Positions 1 through 10,800 of a stretch of 64,000 nucleotides of DNA are shown here, piece by piece. Position 1 is the first letter of the stretch; the number at the start of each line of letters is the position of its first letter. The DNA comes from Adiantum capillus-veneris (Eukaryota > Streptophyta > Polypodiopsida > Polypodiales > Pteridaceae). The translations under genes were made by a program, and so were the position numbers. The notes beneath the pieces are model-generated. The model was not told where the DNA came from, searched no databases, and worked only from the letters and a program-made list of their open reading frames with translations. Where the stretch lies: contig CM043955.1 in NCBI GenBank assembly GCA_014529385.2, forward strand, positions 149,559,640 through 149,623,639, in the 5' to 3' direction.

Positions 1-1190
1 ATAATTTTACTGAGATAATTAGGTAAACTAATTATCTAAGGTTAAAATAATTATCTTGGGTTCCCTAACATGTAATTTACGTCTAATAAATAACTCAATG
101 CATTTTGAATTATTTTTCTAATTTCCCCCTTTTAATTTGTTCTAAAAAAAGAGTAATTCTGCTAAAGTAATTAGGTAAAATAATTATCTGAGGTTAACGT
201 AATTTTCAAGGGTTTCCTAACATGTAGTTAATCTCTAATAAATAACTCAAAGCATTTTGAATCAATTTACTAATTTTCTCCTTTTAATTTGTTCTAAAAA
301 CATAGTAATTTTGCTAAAGTAATTAGGTAAAATTTACTAATTTCTGTTTTTAATTTGTCATAAAAACAGAGTAATTTTGCTAAAGTAATTAGATAAATTA
401 ATTATTTTAAATTAAAATAATTATCAGGAGTTTTTTTACATGTAATTAATCTTTGATAAATAACTCAAAGCATTTTTTTATCAATTTACTAATTTTCCCC
501 TTTTAATTTGTCTTGAAAACATTGTAATTCTGTTAAAGTAATTAGGTAAATTAATCATCTGAGGCTAGCATAATTATCACAGGTTTCCTAGCATGTAATT
601 AACCTCTGATAAATAAATCAAAGCATTTTGAATCAATTTGCTAATTTTCCCTTTTTATTTTCTCCTAAAAATAATGTAATTTTACTAATATAATTAGGTA
701 AACTAATTATCTAAGATTAAAATAATTATTATGTGTTTTTTAACATGTAATTTACCTCTCATAAATAACTGAATGCATTTTGAATCATTTTTCTAAATTT
801 TTCCTTTTAATTTGTCCTAGAAATAGAGTATTTTTGATAAAATAATTAGAAAAATTAATTATCTGAGGTTAACATAATTATCACAGGTTTTCTAGCATGT
901 AGTTAACCTCTGATAAATAGCTCAAAGCATTTTGAATCAATTTTCTAATTTCTCGATTTTAATTTGTCCTAATAATAGAGTATTTTTGCTAAAATAATTA
1001 GAAAAATTAATTATCTGAGGTTAAATAATTATCACACGTTATTTAACATGTAATTAACCTCTGATAAATACCTCAAAGCATTTTGAATCAATTTGATTAT
1101 TTGCCCCTTTATTTTTCTCTAAAAGAAATAGTGTAATTCTGCTAATTTAATTATAGAAATTACTCAAAATATTTTTTCTAGCTTAATGAC
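1..1190. repeat. AT-rich tandem array, about 152-bp unit
   Basis: A landmark TAATTAG recurs at 16, 168, 320, 386, 539, 691, 843, 995 and about 1148, so nearly every step is 152-153 bp; the single 66-bp step marks a shortened unit. Each unit repeats the same order of phrases: AATTAGGTAAA, then TTATCTGAGGTTAA, ACATGTAATTAACCTCTGATAAATAACTCAAAGCATTTTGAATCAA in broken form, and a T-rich stretch ending in TTTGTCCTAAAAA. Copies are clearly diverged. The array begins at or before the window edge, so the copy number here (about eight) is a minimum. It has no coding potential and could be a satellite fragment or a repeat inside an element. Confidence 0.85.
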
Positions 1191-1489
1191 AGTCCAATGC
1201 AGCTCTGATAATTATCTCAACATTATCTAAATTTAATTAATATAATTTTCATTAATTTATGGTTAACATGGACAATTTCAGTCCTAACATGATATAATCA
1301 TTAATTATCTTTATAACCCTAAGTTTAATTACAACGTTCAGCAGAGAATATTTAATTAAGAAAATATTTTTAAGTATACATAGGCCCGATCTTTAATTTA
1401 TTAAGAAAATAGGTTAATCTAGCTTTGCTAATTAAGAAGGATTAGGCTAATTACCGTTTAATTTAATCAACTAGATCTTAATCTCTAGT
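1191..1489. other. AT-rich sequence, no gene seen
   Basis: Very AT-rich, with many TTAATTA words and no ORF. It resembles a decayed continuation of the tandem array or the outer part of the adjacent minus-strand LTR. I see nothing further. Confidence 0.5.
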
Positions 1490-2052
1490 GATTTCTGTGT
1501 AGCGGTCTCCCTAGATGAGAGAGAGAGTGTCAAGGCTCTGAGTCTAAATTTTTATGAAGGGAAGGGAGTCTTTTTATAGTTTTTCTGGGCCCCGGGCAAT
1601 TCCTGACATGTTTTGACACCTCAAGCAGGCCCACAGCTTCAAGATGGCGCCAACTGCTACTATATCAGTCTCTGGCAGGTTCCCCCTAGCTCCACACTGT
1701 CCCCACATCTTCCAGAATCGATTTTGGTTGATTTTACTGATTTCTAATGATGAAAATTGGAATATCAGTTAATTCTAGAACCTTAGGATAAGAAAGTCTT
1801 TGTTAATAATAATTACTGAAACCATCCAATTTTTATTAACTAATTGAATTCCTAGTGAAACCTTTCAGCGCCCGTAACTTTTCCAGTTTTTATCGGATTC
1901 TGATTCTGAAAATTACTAACCATAGTAAAGCTCTGCTTATGATTCCAAAAATACCAATATCAGCCATGATTGAATCATTCATCAGTGGTTTTCAATTTTA
2001 TTTTACAAGTTTTGTACAATTGTTTAAGGTTTCAAAAACTGGAAACCTTACA
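1490..2052 (-). mobile_element. 3' LTR of chromovirus remnant Chr-G (left edge approximate)
   Basis: Read on the minus strand, the LTR begins TGTAAGGTTTCC at 2052, just downstream of the pol end and the phrase GTTGGGGTGAT. A TATA box (CTATAAAAA on the minus strand) lies at about 1571-1579, followed by a short CT repeat at about 1520. The far end was not proved because no second copy is present; CACAGAAATCA at about 1489 is one possible end. Confidence 0.55.
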
Positions 2053-2087
2053 ATCACCCCAACTTAAGGAATTGAGATGTCCTCATC

Positions 2088-2470
2088 TCAACCGAAATTG
2101 GGAAAATCTTTGCGAAGTGATGCTTCATCCTCCCAGGTGGCATCTTTAGTAGGGTAGTCTTTCCATTTTACTAAATGTTCTCTGATAACTCTATTTCTTA
2201 GACTCCTTTCCCTAGTGTCGAGAATACAATCTGGTTGGAGTTCAAGAATTCCCTGCTTCTGCATCACAATCTGTTCGTCATCTAGAGTGTGATTTGGATT
2301 TGGGATGTAGGGTTTAAGAAGACTGATATGGAATACATTATGGACCTTGAGGTGCTCATGTAGTTTTAGTTTGTAAGCTTGATCACACTGATTACTTTAA
2401 TCACTTCATAAGGTCCACAATATCAATAGTCAATCTCTAGTGCCTTTCGACCGTTAAATTAGCGACCCCA
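2088..2470 (-). pseudogene. chromovirus pol C-terminus with chromodomain (Chr-G)
   Basis: Reading leftward, the fragment encodes the integrase C-terminal sequence HNVFHISLLKPY, typical of Ty3/gypsy, then a chromodomain ending HLVKWKDYPTKDATWED, and stops at 2088-2090. In chromoviruses this domain reads histone marks and steers integration. A frameshift sits near 2385, just before the KLKLHEH stretch, and nothing upstream of about 2470 is recognisable. The neighbouring Chr-F end begins shortly after on the opposite strand, so this copy is cut off by rearrangement or insertion. This is a relic with no intact product. It differs in sequence from Chr-B. Confidence 0.75.
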
Positions 2471-2519
2471 GACTTGTTTAATTTTTTACCTTTACATTTG
2501 TTTATGCATTTGATTATAT

Positions 2520-2759
2520 TGCAATTTAAATTTTATTGCTGACAAATTGTTTAAAATTCTGTTACCAATCAATTTGTGTGCCTAAAACTGCATATGCTTT
2601 TTAATCACTTATGAGAATGCAATTACTGTGCCAATGTTGTTTGATTTTGCAGCGACTGAAGAAGGCTAAGGACATTCATCTCAAATTCTCTTCCACCTCA
2701 ACGAACGAGCTTCATCTCAATAGCTTCCGAGGACGGAATCTACATCAGGAAGAGGGACA
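2520..2759 (+). pseudogene. extreme 3' internal end of element Chr-F
   Basis: A short open stretch ends in FRGRNLHQEEGH just before the LTR. A GRN..EGG-like ending is what I expect at the end of some plant chromovirus pol genes, but that is from memory. The same sequence occurs inverted at 62364-62542 with GRNLHQEGG, so the unit is a real element end. Upstream, the T-rich run ending TTTTGCAG at 2645-2652 looks like a splice acceptor and is conserved in the inverted copy. The first coding residues recognisable in both copies start just after it. Polymerase domains are absent here. Confidence 0.5.
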
Positions 2760-3094
2760 TGTTAACCCTCACGGCTCACGGATACCCTATCACCTACGAC
2801 GGACGTTGTAACCTACGACAGACATAGTATTATTTATTTGGTAGAGTCAGGTCCCGGGCTTGTCGGTCCAATAGGAAAATGGTAAGAGTGATCGCCGATG
2901 AGAGGTGCACTCTAACTGGAACATTCAAGGGATTAGTTGGCTAAGCATGGGCGCCCACGTGTGAATGGGGCAATCTCATATAAAAGTCAACTAAACCTAA
3001 AATTCACTCATTCTCTCATTTGTGCAATAGAAGAGTGCTCTTGCTCCATCTCCATCTTCTTCTTCTTCATCTCCTTGTGTGTGTGTGTGTATGC

Positions 3095-3139
<45 letters not shown>

Positions 3140-3368
3140 CGATCGAGCATTGCAACGATGGCACGGCGGCGGCGAAGCGGTTGAGCGCGACAAAGCGGCA
3201 GCTCCTTCTTATTCGCGGCGAGGAATCCTCCACGAAGCAAGCGTAGAGTAGTGAGTGACACACCATCGCCTTCTTTGAGCTTACTAGTTTAGGCTTGTTG
3301 TGTGCTTGGAGCCATTTGTGGCTCGCACACGGTGTATCGGCAAGTTCCTTGCATTGACACGTGCGACA
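2760..3368 (+). mobile_element. LTR of Chr-F (about 609 bp)
   Basis: Begins TGTTAACCCTCACGG and ends near GTGCGACA. The inverted copy at 61679-62363 defines both limits. A TATA box (ATATAAAAG) lies at about 2979. It is followed by a TG tract (3076-3090) and a GA tract (3097-3137), then a GC-rich segment. The copia fragment Cop-E' starts six bases after the LTR end, so the downstream flank does not give a target-site duplication. Confidence 0.75.
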
Positions 3369-3373
3369 TACGG

Positions 3374-3879
3374 TGGGCTGGTTGTTTTGACACGCGAGTG
3401 TCCACAAGTGGTTTTTGTTTCATGCTTGGCAGTTCATGTATATCATGGTTGAGGAAGAAGAAACATACTGTGGCCACTTCTAGTTGTGAGGCTGAGTACA
3501 GGGCAGTCTTCACAGCTACGGTTCAGTGTGTATGTCTTAGACACCTTATGGGGACACTACCAACACTATCTACACTAACACTCAGAGCGCATTGGCAGTT
3601 GCGAGGAACCCAGTTTTTCATGCTCACACAAAGCACATTGAGGTGCATTACCACTATGTCAGGGAGAGGCTCTCAGTAGGAGAGATTAGCTTGGCTTATG
3701 TGCCAACACATGACAACCTTGCAGATCTTTTCACAAATGCATTGTCTCGTGAAAAGCTTGAAGCTTTCCGCAAAGCTTTGGGCTTACTCCCCTTTGTGGA
3801 CTGATCATGTTCGCAGTACATGGCACTTCCCTTTACTCATGTGCCAACTCTCGTTCACCGCATCACTGCAGGGGGAATT
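3374..3879 (+). pseudogene. copia RNase H end and PPT (Cop-E')
   Basis: This is closely similar to the 3' end of Cop-E (38825-39348). It has the copia RNase H phrases STSGFCFM, SSCISWL, ATSSCEAEYRAVF and KHIEVHYHYVRERLS, then the terminal KALGLLPFVD stop. Relative to Cop-E it lacks about 26 bases near 3550, which breaks the frame between the two readable halves. A purine tract at about 3870-3877 precedes the LTR. The rest of the element upstream of 3374 is missing, and the break is a clean join to the Chr-F LTR flank. Confidence 0.85.
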
Positions 3880-4106
3880 TGTTACCATATACATGTGGTA
3901 GTGATGTGTGTGAACACACTAGGATCGGCGGGGCATTTTTTCCCTCTTTAGCAGGTTTTTTCCCCCGTGCATTGTATATACGCCCATCATTCTAGGGCTA
4001 TCCATCTTTCCATTGCACACTCAGTAAAACACTCTCTATAGTGTGCCTTGAGATTCCTTCGTCTTCTCCAAGCTGTATGCATTTCCTTGCAACCCTAATT
4101 CCAACA
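3880..4106 (+). mobile_element. 3' LTR of Cop-E' (227 bp)
   Basis: Runs from TGTTACCATA to CTAATTCCAACA, exactly the length of the two Cop-E LTRs. It contains the G-rich/T-rich phrase GGGGCATTTTTTCCC and a TATA-like TGTATATACG. Confidence 0.85.
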
Positions 4107-4443
4107 GAAGATTCTGCAAATTCTACTCTGAAATGCGCTGAGTCTGAATTGCTAACAAATGATGTCCATTTTGCTTCAAATCAATTTTGGAGCATGCATA
4201 GATGCATAAAAACATGTCGAGATTAAAATCATACGGTTCATGTAAAAATTTGCAACAAAAGTAAATAATCGCGATTATTTACAGCAGCTGGGGGATTTTT
4301 TCAACTTTTTGCATTTTTGACATGATAGGCTTGAACTATATGGCATTTAGGTGCTCTGAGTGAAGTGTGGTCTCATTTGAGTGCACAGGGTGGAAATGGT
4401 GCCAGATTTAGGGTTTCAGTCTCTGAAAGTGTAGATACAAAGA
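4107..4443 (-). mobile_element. Ath-D 3' noncoding fragment with palindrome
   Basis: Non-coding. It contains a perfect 22-nt palindrome at 4261-4282: GTAAATAATCG followed by its reverse complement. The same motif and flanking words recur at 33246 and 33529, on the other side of the Chr-B array. I infer that both are parts of one element, Ath-D, split when the array arrived. The Cop-E' LTR bounds it on the left and the broken Chr-B' on the right. Confidence 0.55.
4261..4282. repeat. 22-nt palindrome, D class
   Basis: Perfect dyad: half-site GTAAATAATCG plus its reverse complement, with central TCGCGA. Copies at 33529-33550 (TCACGA centre) and 33246-33267 (decayed right arm). Confidence 0.85.
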
Positions 4444-5480
4444 GATGCCAAAAGACCAAGTATGATAGAGGGAAGCAACCTGGATTCCTCCAGCCATTGC
4501 CTATTCCAAATTCACCATGGGAGAGTATATCCATGGATTTCATCTTTGGATTACCCAAGTCTATCCATGGGAATACAGGAATATGGACAATAGTCGACAG
4601 GTTTAGCAAGCAAGCACATTTTATTCCTGTCAAAAAGACTATTAAGGCACATCAAATGGCAACTCTCTTCATATCTCAGATTTTCAAGCACCATGGATTA
4701 CCCACATCCATCGTGTCAGATAGAGATCCTAGAATGACCAGTAATTTCTGGAAAGGTCTCTTTGAAAATCTAGGAACAAGATTGAATTTCTCTTCGGCCT
4801 ATCACCCACAAACGGATGGCCAAAGTGAGATAGCCAATCTTACGATACTCGATCTACTCAAGACTTATGTTACCGAAGTAGATCAACGCTCACAATGGGA
4901 AAAGTATTTACCTCTAGTAGAGTATGCCTACAATAATACTGTACATACTTCTACGGGGAAAGCACCTTTCGAGATCATAGAGGGAAGACCTAAAAGTCCC
5001 TTGCTACTCAAAGTACATGGGAAGATCTTCGCCGCCGATGAGTATAGCCGTGACCTACAAGAATCTTTTCAAAAGATTAGGGAGGCTATAGCCATCTCTC
5101 AACAAAGGCAAAAAGCTGTTTCTGATAAGCACAGAAGAGCCTTAATGTTCAAAGAAAATGATTGGATCTTACTCAAGTTTCCTAAGGCTCGATTAAGGCA
5201 AACTACGAGCAAAAATCCTACGGGCCATCAAAAGTATTATGCTAAACTAGCAAAAAGATACTATGGTCCTTTCCAAATCTTGAAGCCCATCAATGAGACG
5301 GCTTATCAACTCAAGTTGCCCAACCATTGGCTTATACACAATGCCTTTCATGTAAGCCTACTTAAGCCCTACAAAGGAGAGCCACCAACTGAACCAATTA
5401 TTGAAGACCCTCCCGAAGTTGAAGACCAAGAAGAGGTGCTACAACCCGAAGCTGTCCTTCGGCATGAAGACAAGGTACTA
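4444..5480 (+). pseudogene. chromovirus integrase fragment (Chr-B', left part)
   Basis: Nearly identical to 29970-31005 of Chr-B. It starts inside the integrase zinc-finger region (CQKTKYDRGKQP). It then carries the DDE core, with SMDFIFGLP, SDRDPRMTS and HPQTDGQSEIAN marking the three acidic residues, followed by HVSLLKPYKGEPP and the start of the chromodomain. The reading frame is open throughout; a codon that is TGA in Chr-B (30004) is glycine here. It is cut at 4444 on the left by an unexplained junction, and on the right by the Ath-A insertion after the duplicated TACTA. The remaining coding end lies at 23786-23920. Confidence 0.9.
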
Positions 5481-6423
5481 TGTTGAGCCAGCAGAGGATC
5501 ACACCCACATTTTTGCTCACACTCATCATTTTTGTAACCATTGATTGTAATAAATGTCTTTCCGACATTGATTTTGAATTAAGCCATTCATTAAGTAACG
5601 GGACTCAATTGAGTTTGCAGCTTGTAATCCCGAAGTAATTTCACTTGCTGATGTAATTAGTTAGAGATGTTCTCACCTCCAAGGCTGAGGTATATAAGCC
5701 AAAGTTTTTGTAACCTAAAGGGATTCAGTTTTTATTAATCAAAGTGAGTTTTTGAGCGCGGTGACTGTGTCTGAGAGAGAGTGAGAGAGAGAGAGAGTCA
5801 TATCTACATGCTACGCGAGCTACGGAGCCGCCATTGGAGAAGCGACACCGCCATTGTGTTAGCAACGGCGAGAGCTACGCACAGATACCAAGAGTGCACG
5901 CTATCGGCTTCTATGTGTGGTAAGTTCCTACGAGCTTCGGTGTGAGTTTTCTTCCAACTCGTGTGTCGGAATGGAGCGTGCAGCATATCTATAGAACCAC
6001 AACGAGTAGAGCTACACATTAGTACCATCGGGGTCAAGTTTCGGTCACATGTATTTTTTGGCCTGTCTTCATACGCGTTTACCGCACGGAGTGGTTATAG
6101 GTTGATTTTGCAGTTCAAGTCTTTAGGGTGTTGTTCTTACCTAGTGCATAGACTTCCCCTTGAGTTTGAGATCGATTCAATGATTCTAGATCCTGTTTCG
6201 TATAGCATTCGTTCGTAGTACGGATTTCAGTCACTTGCGTATTTTAGAACTTAGATTTGATTTCCTTAGTAGTGATTGTCATTAGAAGGTCGAGTAGGTG
6301 ATTTGACACCCACCTAGTTGTTTCCATGCGCCTGCGGGTCAAGCTTCGTCCTCGTCTGACAAATTCTGTTGTTGGTTGAGTTCTCGCTATTTAGCTTCCG
6401 CTAGCGGCGTAACCGCCTTAACA
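5481..6423 (+). mobile_element. Ath-A 5' LTR
   Basis: Begins TGTTGAGCCAGC and ends CGCCTTAACA. A TATA box (TATATAAG) lies at 5691 and a GA-rich tract at 5772-5798, about 80 bases downstream of it. A half-site of the internal palindrome (TCATACGCGT) is at 6069-6078. Confidence 0.95.
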
Positions 6424-6425
6424 TT

Positions 6426-6443
6426 TGGCGCCGCTGCCGGGGA
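6426..6443 (+). other. Ath-A primer-binding site
   Basis: TGGCGCCGCTGCCGGGGA starts two bases after the LTR. It differs by one base from the Ath-C site. From memory this is the Athila-type site complementary to the 3' end of tRNA-Asp. Confidence 0.85.
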
Positions 6444-7847
6444 CGAGAGCCCTAAGTAGGTGACCTTAGACTAATCCTACGAGGTGAGTCGTATAAACTA
6501 CTTTTTATACTTTAGTTAGAAAAGATCTAGGAGTGGTGGACTCCGAAGATCTCGAGAGATACTAGGAAGTGGGGTATTCTTGGGTCTTCCGTGTTGACAG
6601 TATTTTTAGATTAGCTTAGATTTGTTTGTTGTTTTGTTGGTGTTGAGTAGTTGTTGATAGAAGAAGAATTTGCTAGTCCGTGAGTGGCAGTGGATCTCTT
6701 TAAAATCACAATTACCAAACCCATTTTATGATTAGGAATACCTTAGGTAGGACTTCATTTGATCCTGATCTAGAGCTAGTAATCATTGGAGTATTTGCTT
6801 GATATGGTTGATTGCATGTTAGATCACTAAACCGTCGAGTTAGTAGTGAAACTTGCAATAAACAAAAGTCAGAGAAATTTTCTGTGTATCTGGGAGTTGC
6901 TGAGCACTTGAGAAAGCTTTAGGAAGGATTCTGTGCCAAAAAACTGGAAATCTGCAACTTTAGACATTATATGCGTATGATGTCTAAATGACCAAACAGA
7001 GACCAAAACAAAAATTTTGACTTTACCAGAGTGTTCAAAAGGGGGGTTATACCCTAATTTCAACTTAAAACAAGAGCATTAACACTCAAAGAAACCCGAA
7101 AAGACAAGTCGAAGTCCAAGAAACGCAAAGAATAGGAAATTTTGGATTCAGATCTTGTTTTTAAATTCAAACCTGACAAAAACACTTGAAACTCAATTGT
7201 AAACATTGGAGAAGGCTTAAAACCAAGAATAGTCAAAATCTGGGACAAAAGACATCATACGCGTATAATGTCTTTTAGCACATCCACTGCTTATTTTTGA
7301 TATCTGACCTGACAGGATTGTTACAAGCACTGTAGAAAGCATAAATATCAAGTCTTGACCCAAATTGGTGAAAAAGACATCATACGCGTATGATGTCTTT
7401 GACCTAATTTTGGACATATATTGATACTTTGCCAACACAGATCCATTGTAATAGCTGTCTAGAGGTTATATTTCAAGTTTCATCCCATTTGCATCACAAT
7501 TGACCCAAAAAACAAGTTAAAAGCAGAAAATTGCCAAGAAAAGCCTAAATTAGCCATAACTTGCTCAAACAGAGTTCAAACTGAATTTTGAGAGTGGAAA
7601 GAGCATAAGGGGCCTACTGAGAGTGAGCATAACCAAAATAGTCTAAATCTGTGAAAAAAGACATCATACGCGTATAATGTCTTTTTCAGCATAATTGCAA
7701 CAAAATTCTCACTTGATGAAACAGAAGTTGTCCAACTGACAAGATTAAACAATTGACCAAGTATCAATCAGTTTGGATCAATTCTGACCACAAAAACTTG
7801 GGGAAAACAAATTGCCGAGACGGAAAAGTTAAAGTCCTTTAGAGGAA
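6444..7847 (+). other. Ath-A leader
   Basis: About 1.4 kb with no long ORF between the PBS and gag. It holds four palindromes. Text around each palindrome is loosely repetitive (phrases such as AGCATAATT and CCAAATTGG after or before the site) but much more diverged than the palindrome itself. Confidence 0.8.
6962..7682. repeat. Ath-A palindrome cluster 1 (four copies)
   Basis: 24-nt dyads at 6962-6985, 7250-7273, 7375-7398 and 7659-7682. The half-site is AGACATCATACG, followed by its reverse complement. The third copy is perfect; the second and fourth have one G-to-A change, and the first has two C-to-T changes. Start-to-start steps are 288, 125 and 284. Confidence 0.95.
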
Positions 7848-10800
7848 TTGATGAATTTGAGATCGGGCAGGAACCTCCAGAATAACCAACCAAAACAAGG
7901 GGAACCAGCAAGTGTCATATCAACTGAGGGAAGTGTAAACCAAAGTTGGGTGCAACCATTAGAGCCGATCTTTGAAGGAAGTGTCTCTGATACTTCTTCG
8001 GAGAGATCTTACGAGATTTTCACCGAACACGTGGAACACCTGAACTTGAACATCAGAAAAAATATGTCAGCAGGATCATCAAACCCTTCTGCCACCATGA
8101 AGCTATTGTTCATAAAATACCAGTAAGACAATGAGCAAGGTGCCAAGATCTACAAGGATGGAATGGACCGCTATTGTGTAAAGATAGAAGAGAGACCTAG
8201 TGAGTTCAAGGACTTAGTGCCTATGAGCTATAGCGGAGATAGATATCTAGATGACGAGGGTACCATGTACTTCGTAGTCCTAAACCCTAACATTGTGGAC
8301 AAGTGGGGATTGATGGGCACCAAATCCAAAGTAGATGAAGAACTTGAGGAGAAGGCACCAATAATGAACTTCCCTGATGCGAGGTTAAGAAGAGAGAATG
8401 AAACTACAAGGATCAACACTGATAATATCTATGTGGGGCTATACAAATATAATAATGGGGAGCAAGATCTCTATTATAGATGTGAAGAACCCTACACCGG
8501 AGAGTTGACAGACCAAAAAAGACTTTATGTCTTTACCTACACAGAGGGATCGAAAGTGAAAATTTCCGCTTACGACAAGTATGGCATGCAATACTCAACA
8601 ATGGGCAAGAAAGAATTAGAAGGATATACATACTTTGGGGGACCACTACATCAGTATTATGTTACTTCTAGCTCACAAAGACCAGCACCAACAAATGGAG
8701 GGCAAAACCCAATGACGACAGGAGGACAAAGAACTCAGGCTGCTGACTCTTTCAGTCAACCTCAGTACTCGAAGCCCGGACCAATGGGATCATTACATTC
8801 CAGAGAGTCAATGGATACGAATCGAGGTAGTGCAGTTCCAATCCCCACGTATACCACTCCAGGTCCAAGGTTCGAAGCGGAGCCATCACATTTACCTCCT
8901 AGTAGTAGATTCAGGGCAGGGGAACCGACAAGAGTAACCCATGAAGTCCATGATGCTAGAGAAAGCTTTAGCCGGGACACAGGAGCAATGAGATTGGTAG
9001 CAGAACATAGACGTATGAGACCATCTCAAGTAGCCAAAGAAGTATGGTGGTTCGGGAGATCCGTATGCACATGTGTCACTCTTTAAGCAAGTCTTAAGAG
9101 CTGAGCAGATAACAGATTTCCATACACAATACGAGGGATTTGGTCTTACTCTAGAAGGTACGGCATTGACATGGTTTCAACCACTGAACATAGGGGGATT
9201 CCATGACATTGACCATTTTCTAAGAGAGTTTGCTGAGGAATTCTCAAAACGAGGGATTAAGCACAATACGGTCAAACAAATATATGCTTTTAAACAGACA
9301 GAACACGAAAAAGTGAAGGAAGCTTCACTTCGCTTCAAACAATACATTGAGAGATGTCCAGTACGTGAACGACCACAAGATGACAGACTATCTGTTCTCT
9401 TTATTGAGGGACTGAGAAACGACACTCTCAAGAAGGACTTGCACTTGAAAGCTTGTACAAGTTTCGAGCAAGTAACGAGAGAGGCATTGTACTTAGTGGA
9501 TAACTGTACGGTTTATGGAGAGGTGTCAGCGGATACAGATTTTGCATCCAGTAGCTCCTCCTCCGTAGCGAGCGAGACTACCACTAAAAAGAATGTTCAA
9601 ACAACAACCATGCCAAATGTAGAGCAAATGATAGAAGATGCTCTAAAAAGGATGGCACCATACCAAAAACCATTGCCAAAAACACTGAAATGGTGTGCTA
9701 TTGAACAAAAATGGACAAACCACCCAACAGAGGAGTGCTATTACAACAAAGGGTATGTAAGGGAGCGTCAGTATGCACCTCCTGCTCAATTAGCACCACC
9801 TCAAGTACATCCAGTACCTCGATACCCAACGGGAAATGTACCAGGACCTATGGGGATAGAAAGACCGCAACCGGTATTGGGACAACAACCAACTTTACCA
9901 GGAGCAAGACCAGTGGGCATTAGATATGCACAAACCTTAGAGAATCAGGAAGAACAAGCCTTAGTGCCTGTTCAAGCCTATTATGAAGAATCTGGTGCAC
10001 ACATGTCTCCAACTGTGTATTACCCACCAGAAGAACCCAAACAACCAGAACCATGGGGCATGATTGGGAATGTTGGAATACCAACAGTTATAAGTGCTTC
10101 TGATGAAGAGAGATACAATTTGGACGCAAGAACATTGATGTTCATAGCTCATGGAGGGTTAACAGGATAAAGACCATCCTATCCACAAAGGACGAATCAA
10201 ATGGGACCAAGACCAGCACTAGGACCCTGTTACAAGTGTGGAGGTGACCATCTGATGAATGTTTGTCCACATACGGAAATCATTAGAATTAACGCTTATT
10301 GCACTGAGTGTGGGGTTACTCACTTCATTGAGGATTGTTCAAAGAATCCAAACAAAGTGCAAAAGACTACATTGAATATGCTAGAAACTATTCCTACCAG
10401 CAGTGGGTCTGAAAATGAAACTCTGATACCAACGCAAGTTGTTACTAGAGCTCAAGCTAAGAAAACCACTAGAGAACCTGAGAATGGAAAGTTAGCGACT
10501 GAAATGGTTAGTCAAGGACCGCGGAGTCAGAAAAACACATGGAAAGCTAGAAAAGCACGCATGAAGTTGAGAAAAGAACGTGAAGACGCTATTTTAGCTG
10601 AGGAACTAAAGCGAATAAAAGATAGATTAGAAAAACTTGAGAGTCAAAACGGGAAACGAGAGATGAGCCCGGAAAGAACGAAACAAAAGAGTATCAAAGA
10701 AACAACGAGCTTAAGCTCAGGGGGATCAGTGCTAGTCGACAAAGTACACGAACCATTGGACGCATTGATGAAAGCTTACGAAGCTAGGTTAAAGAACAAC

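Noticed and set aside
1855-2067. Small plus-strand ORF of 70 codons
   Set aside because: Lies antisense within the Chr-G LTR and has no supporting feature.
5961-6218. Open frame inside the Ath-A LTR (also 23318-23575)
   Set aside because: Lies in the LTR transcription-start region and has no recognised domain; it is carried along in both LTRs.
6962-7682. Regularly spaced short repeats resembling a CRISPR array
   Set aside because: The repeats are self-palindromic, steps are 125 or 283 bp with similar text between them, and they lie in retrotransposon leaders of a plant genome. No cas genes.
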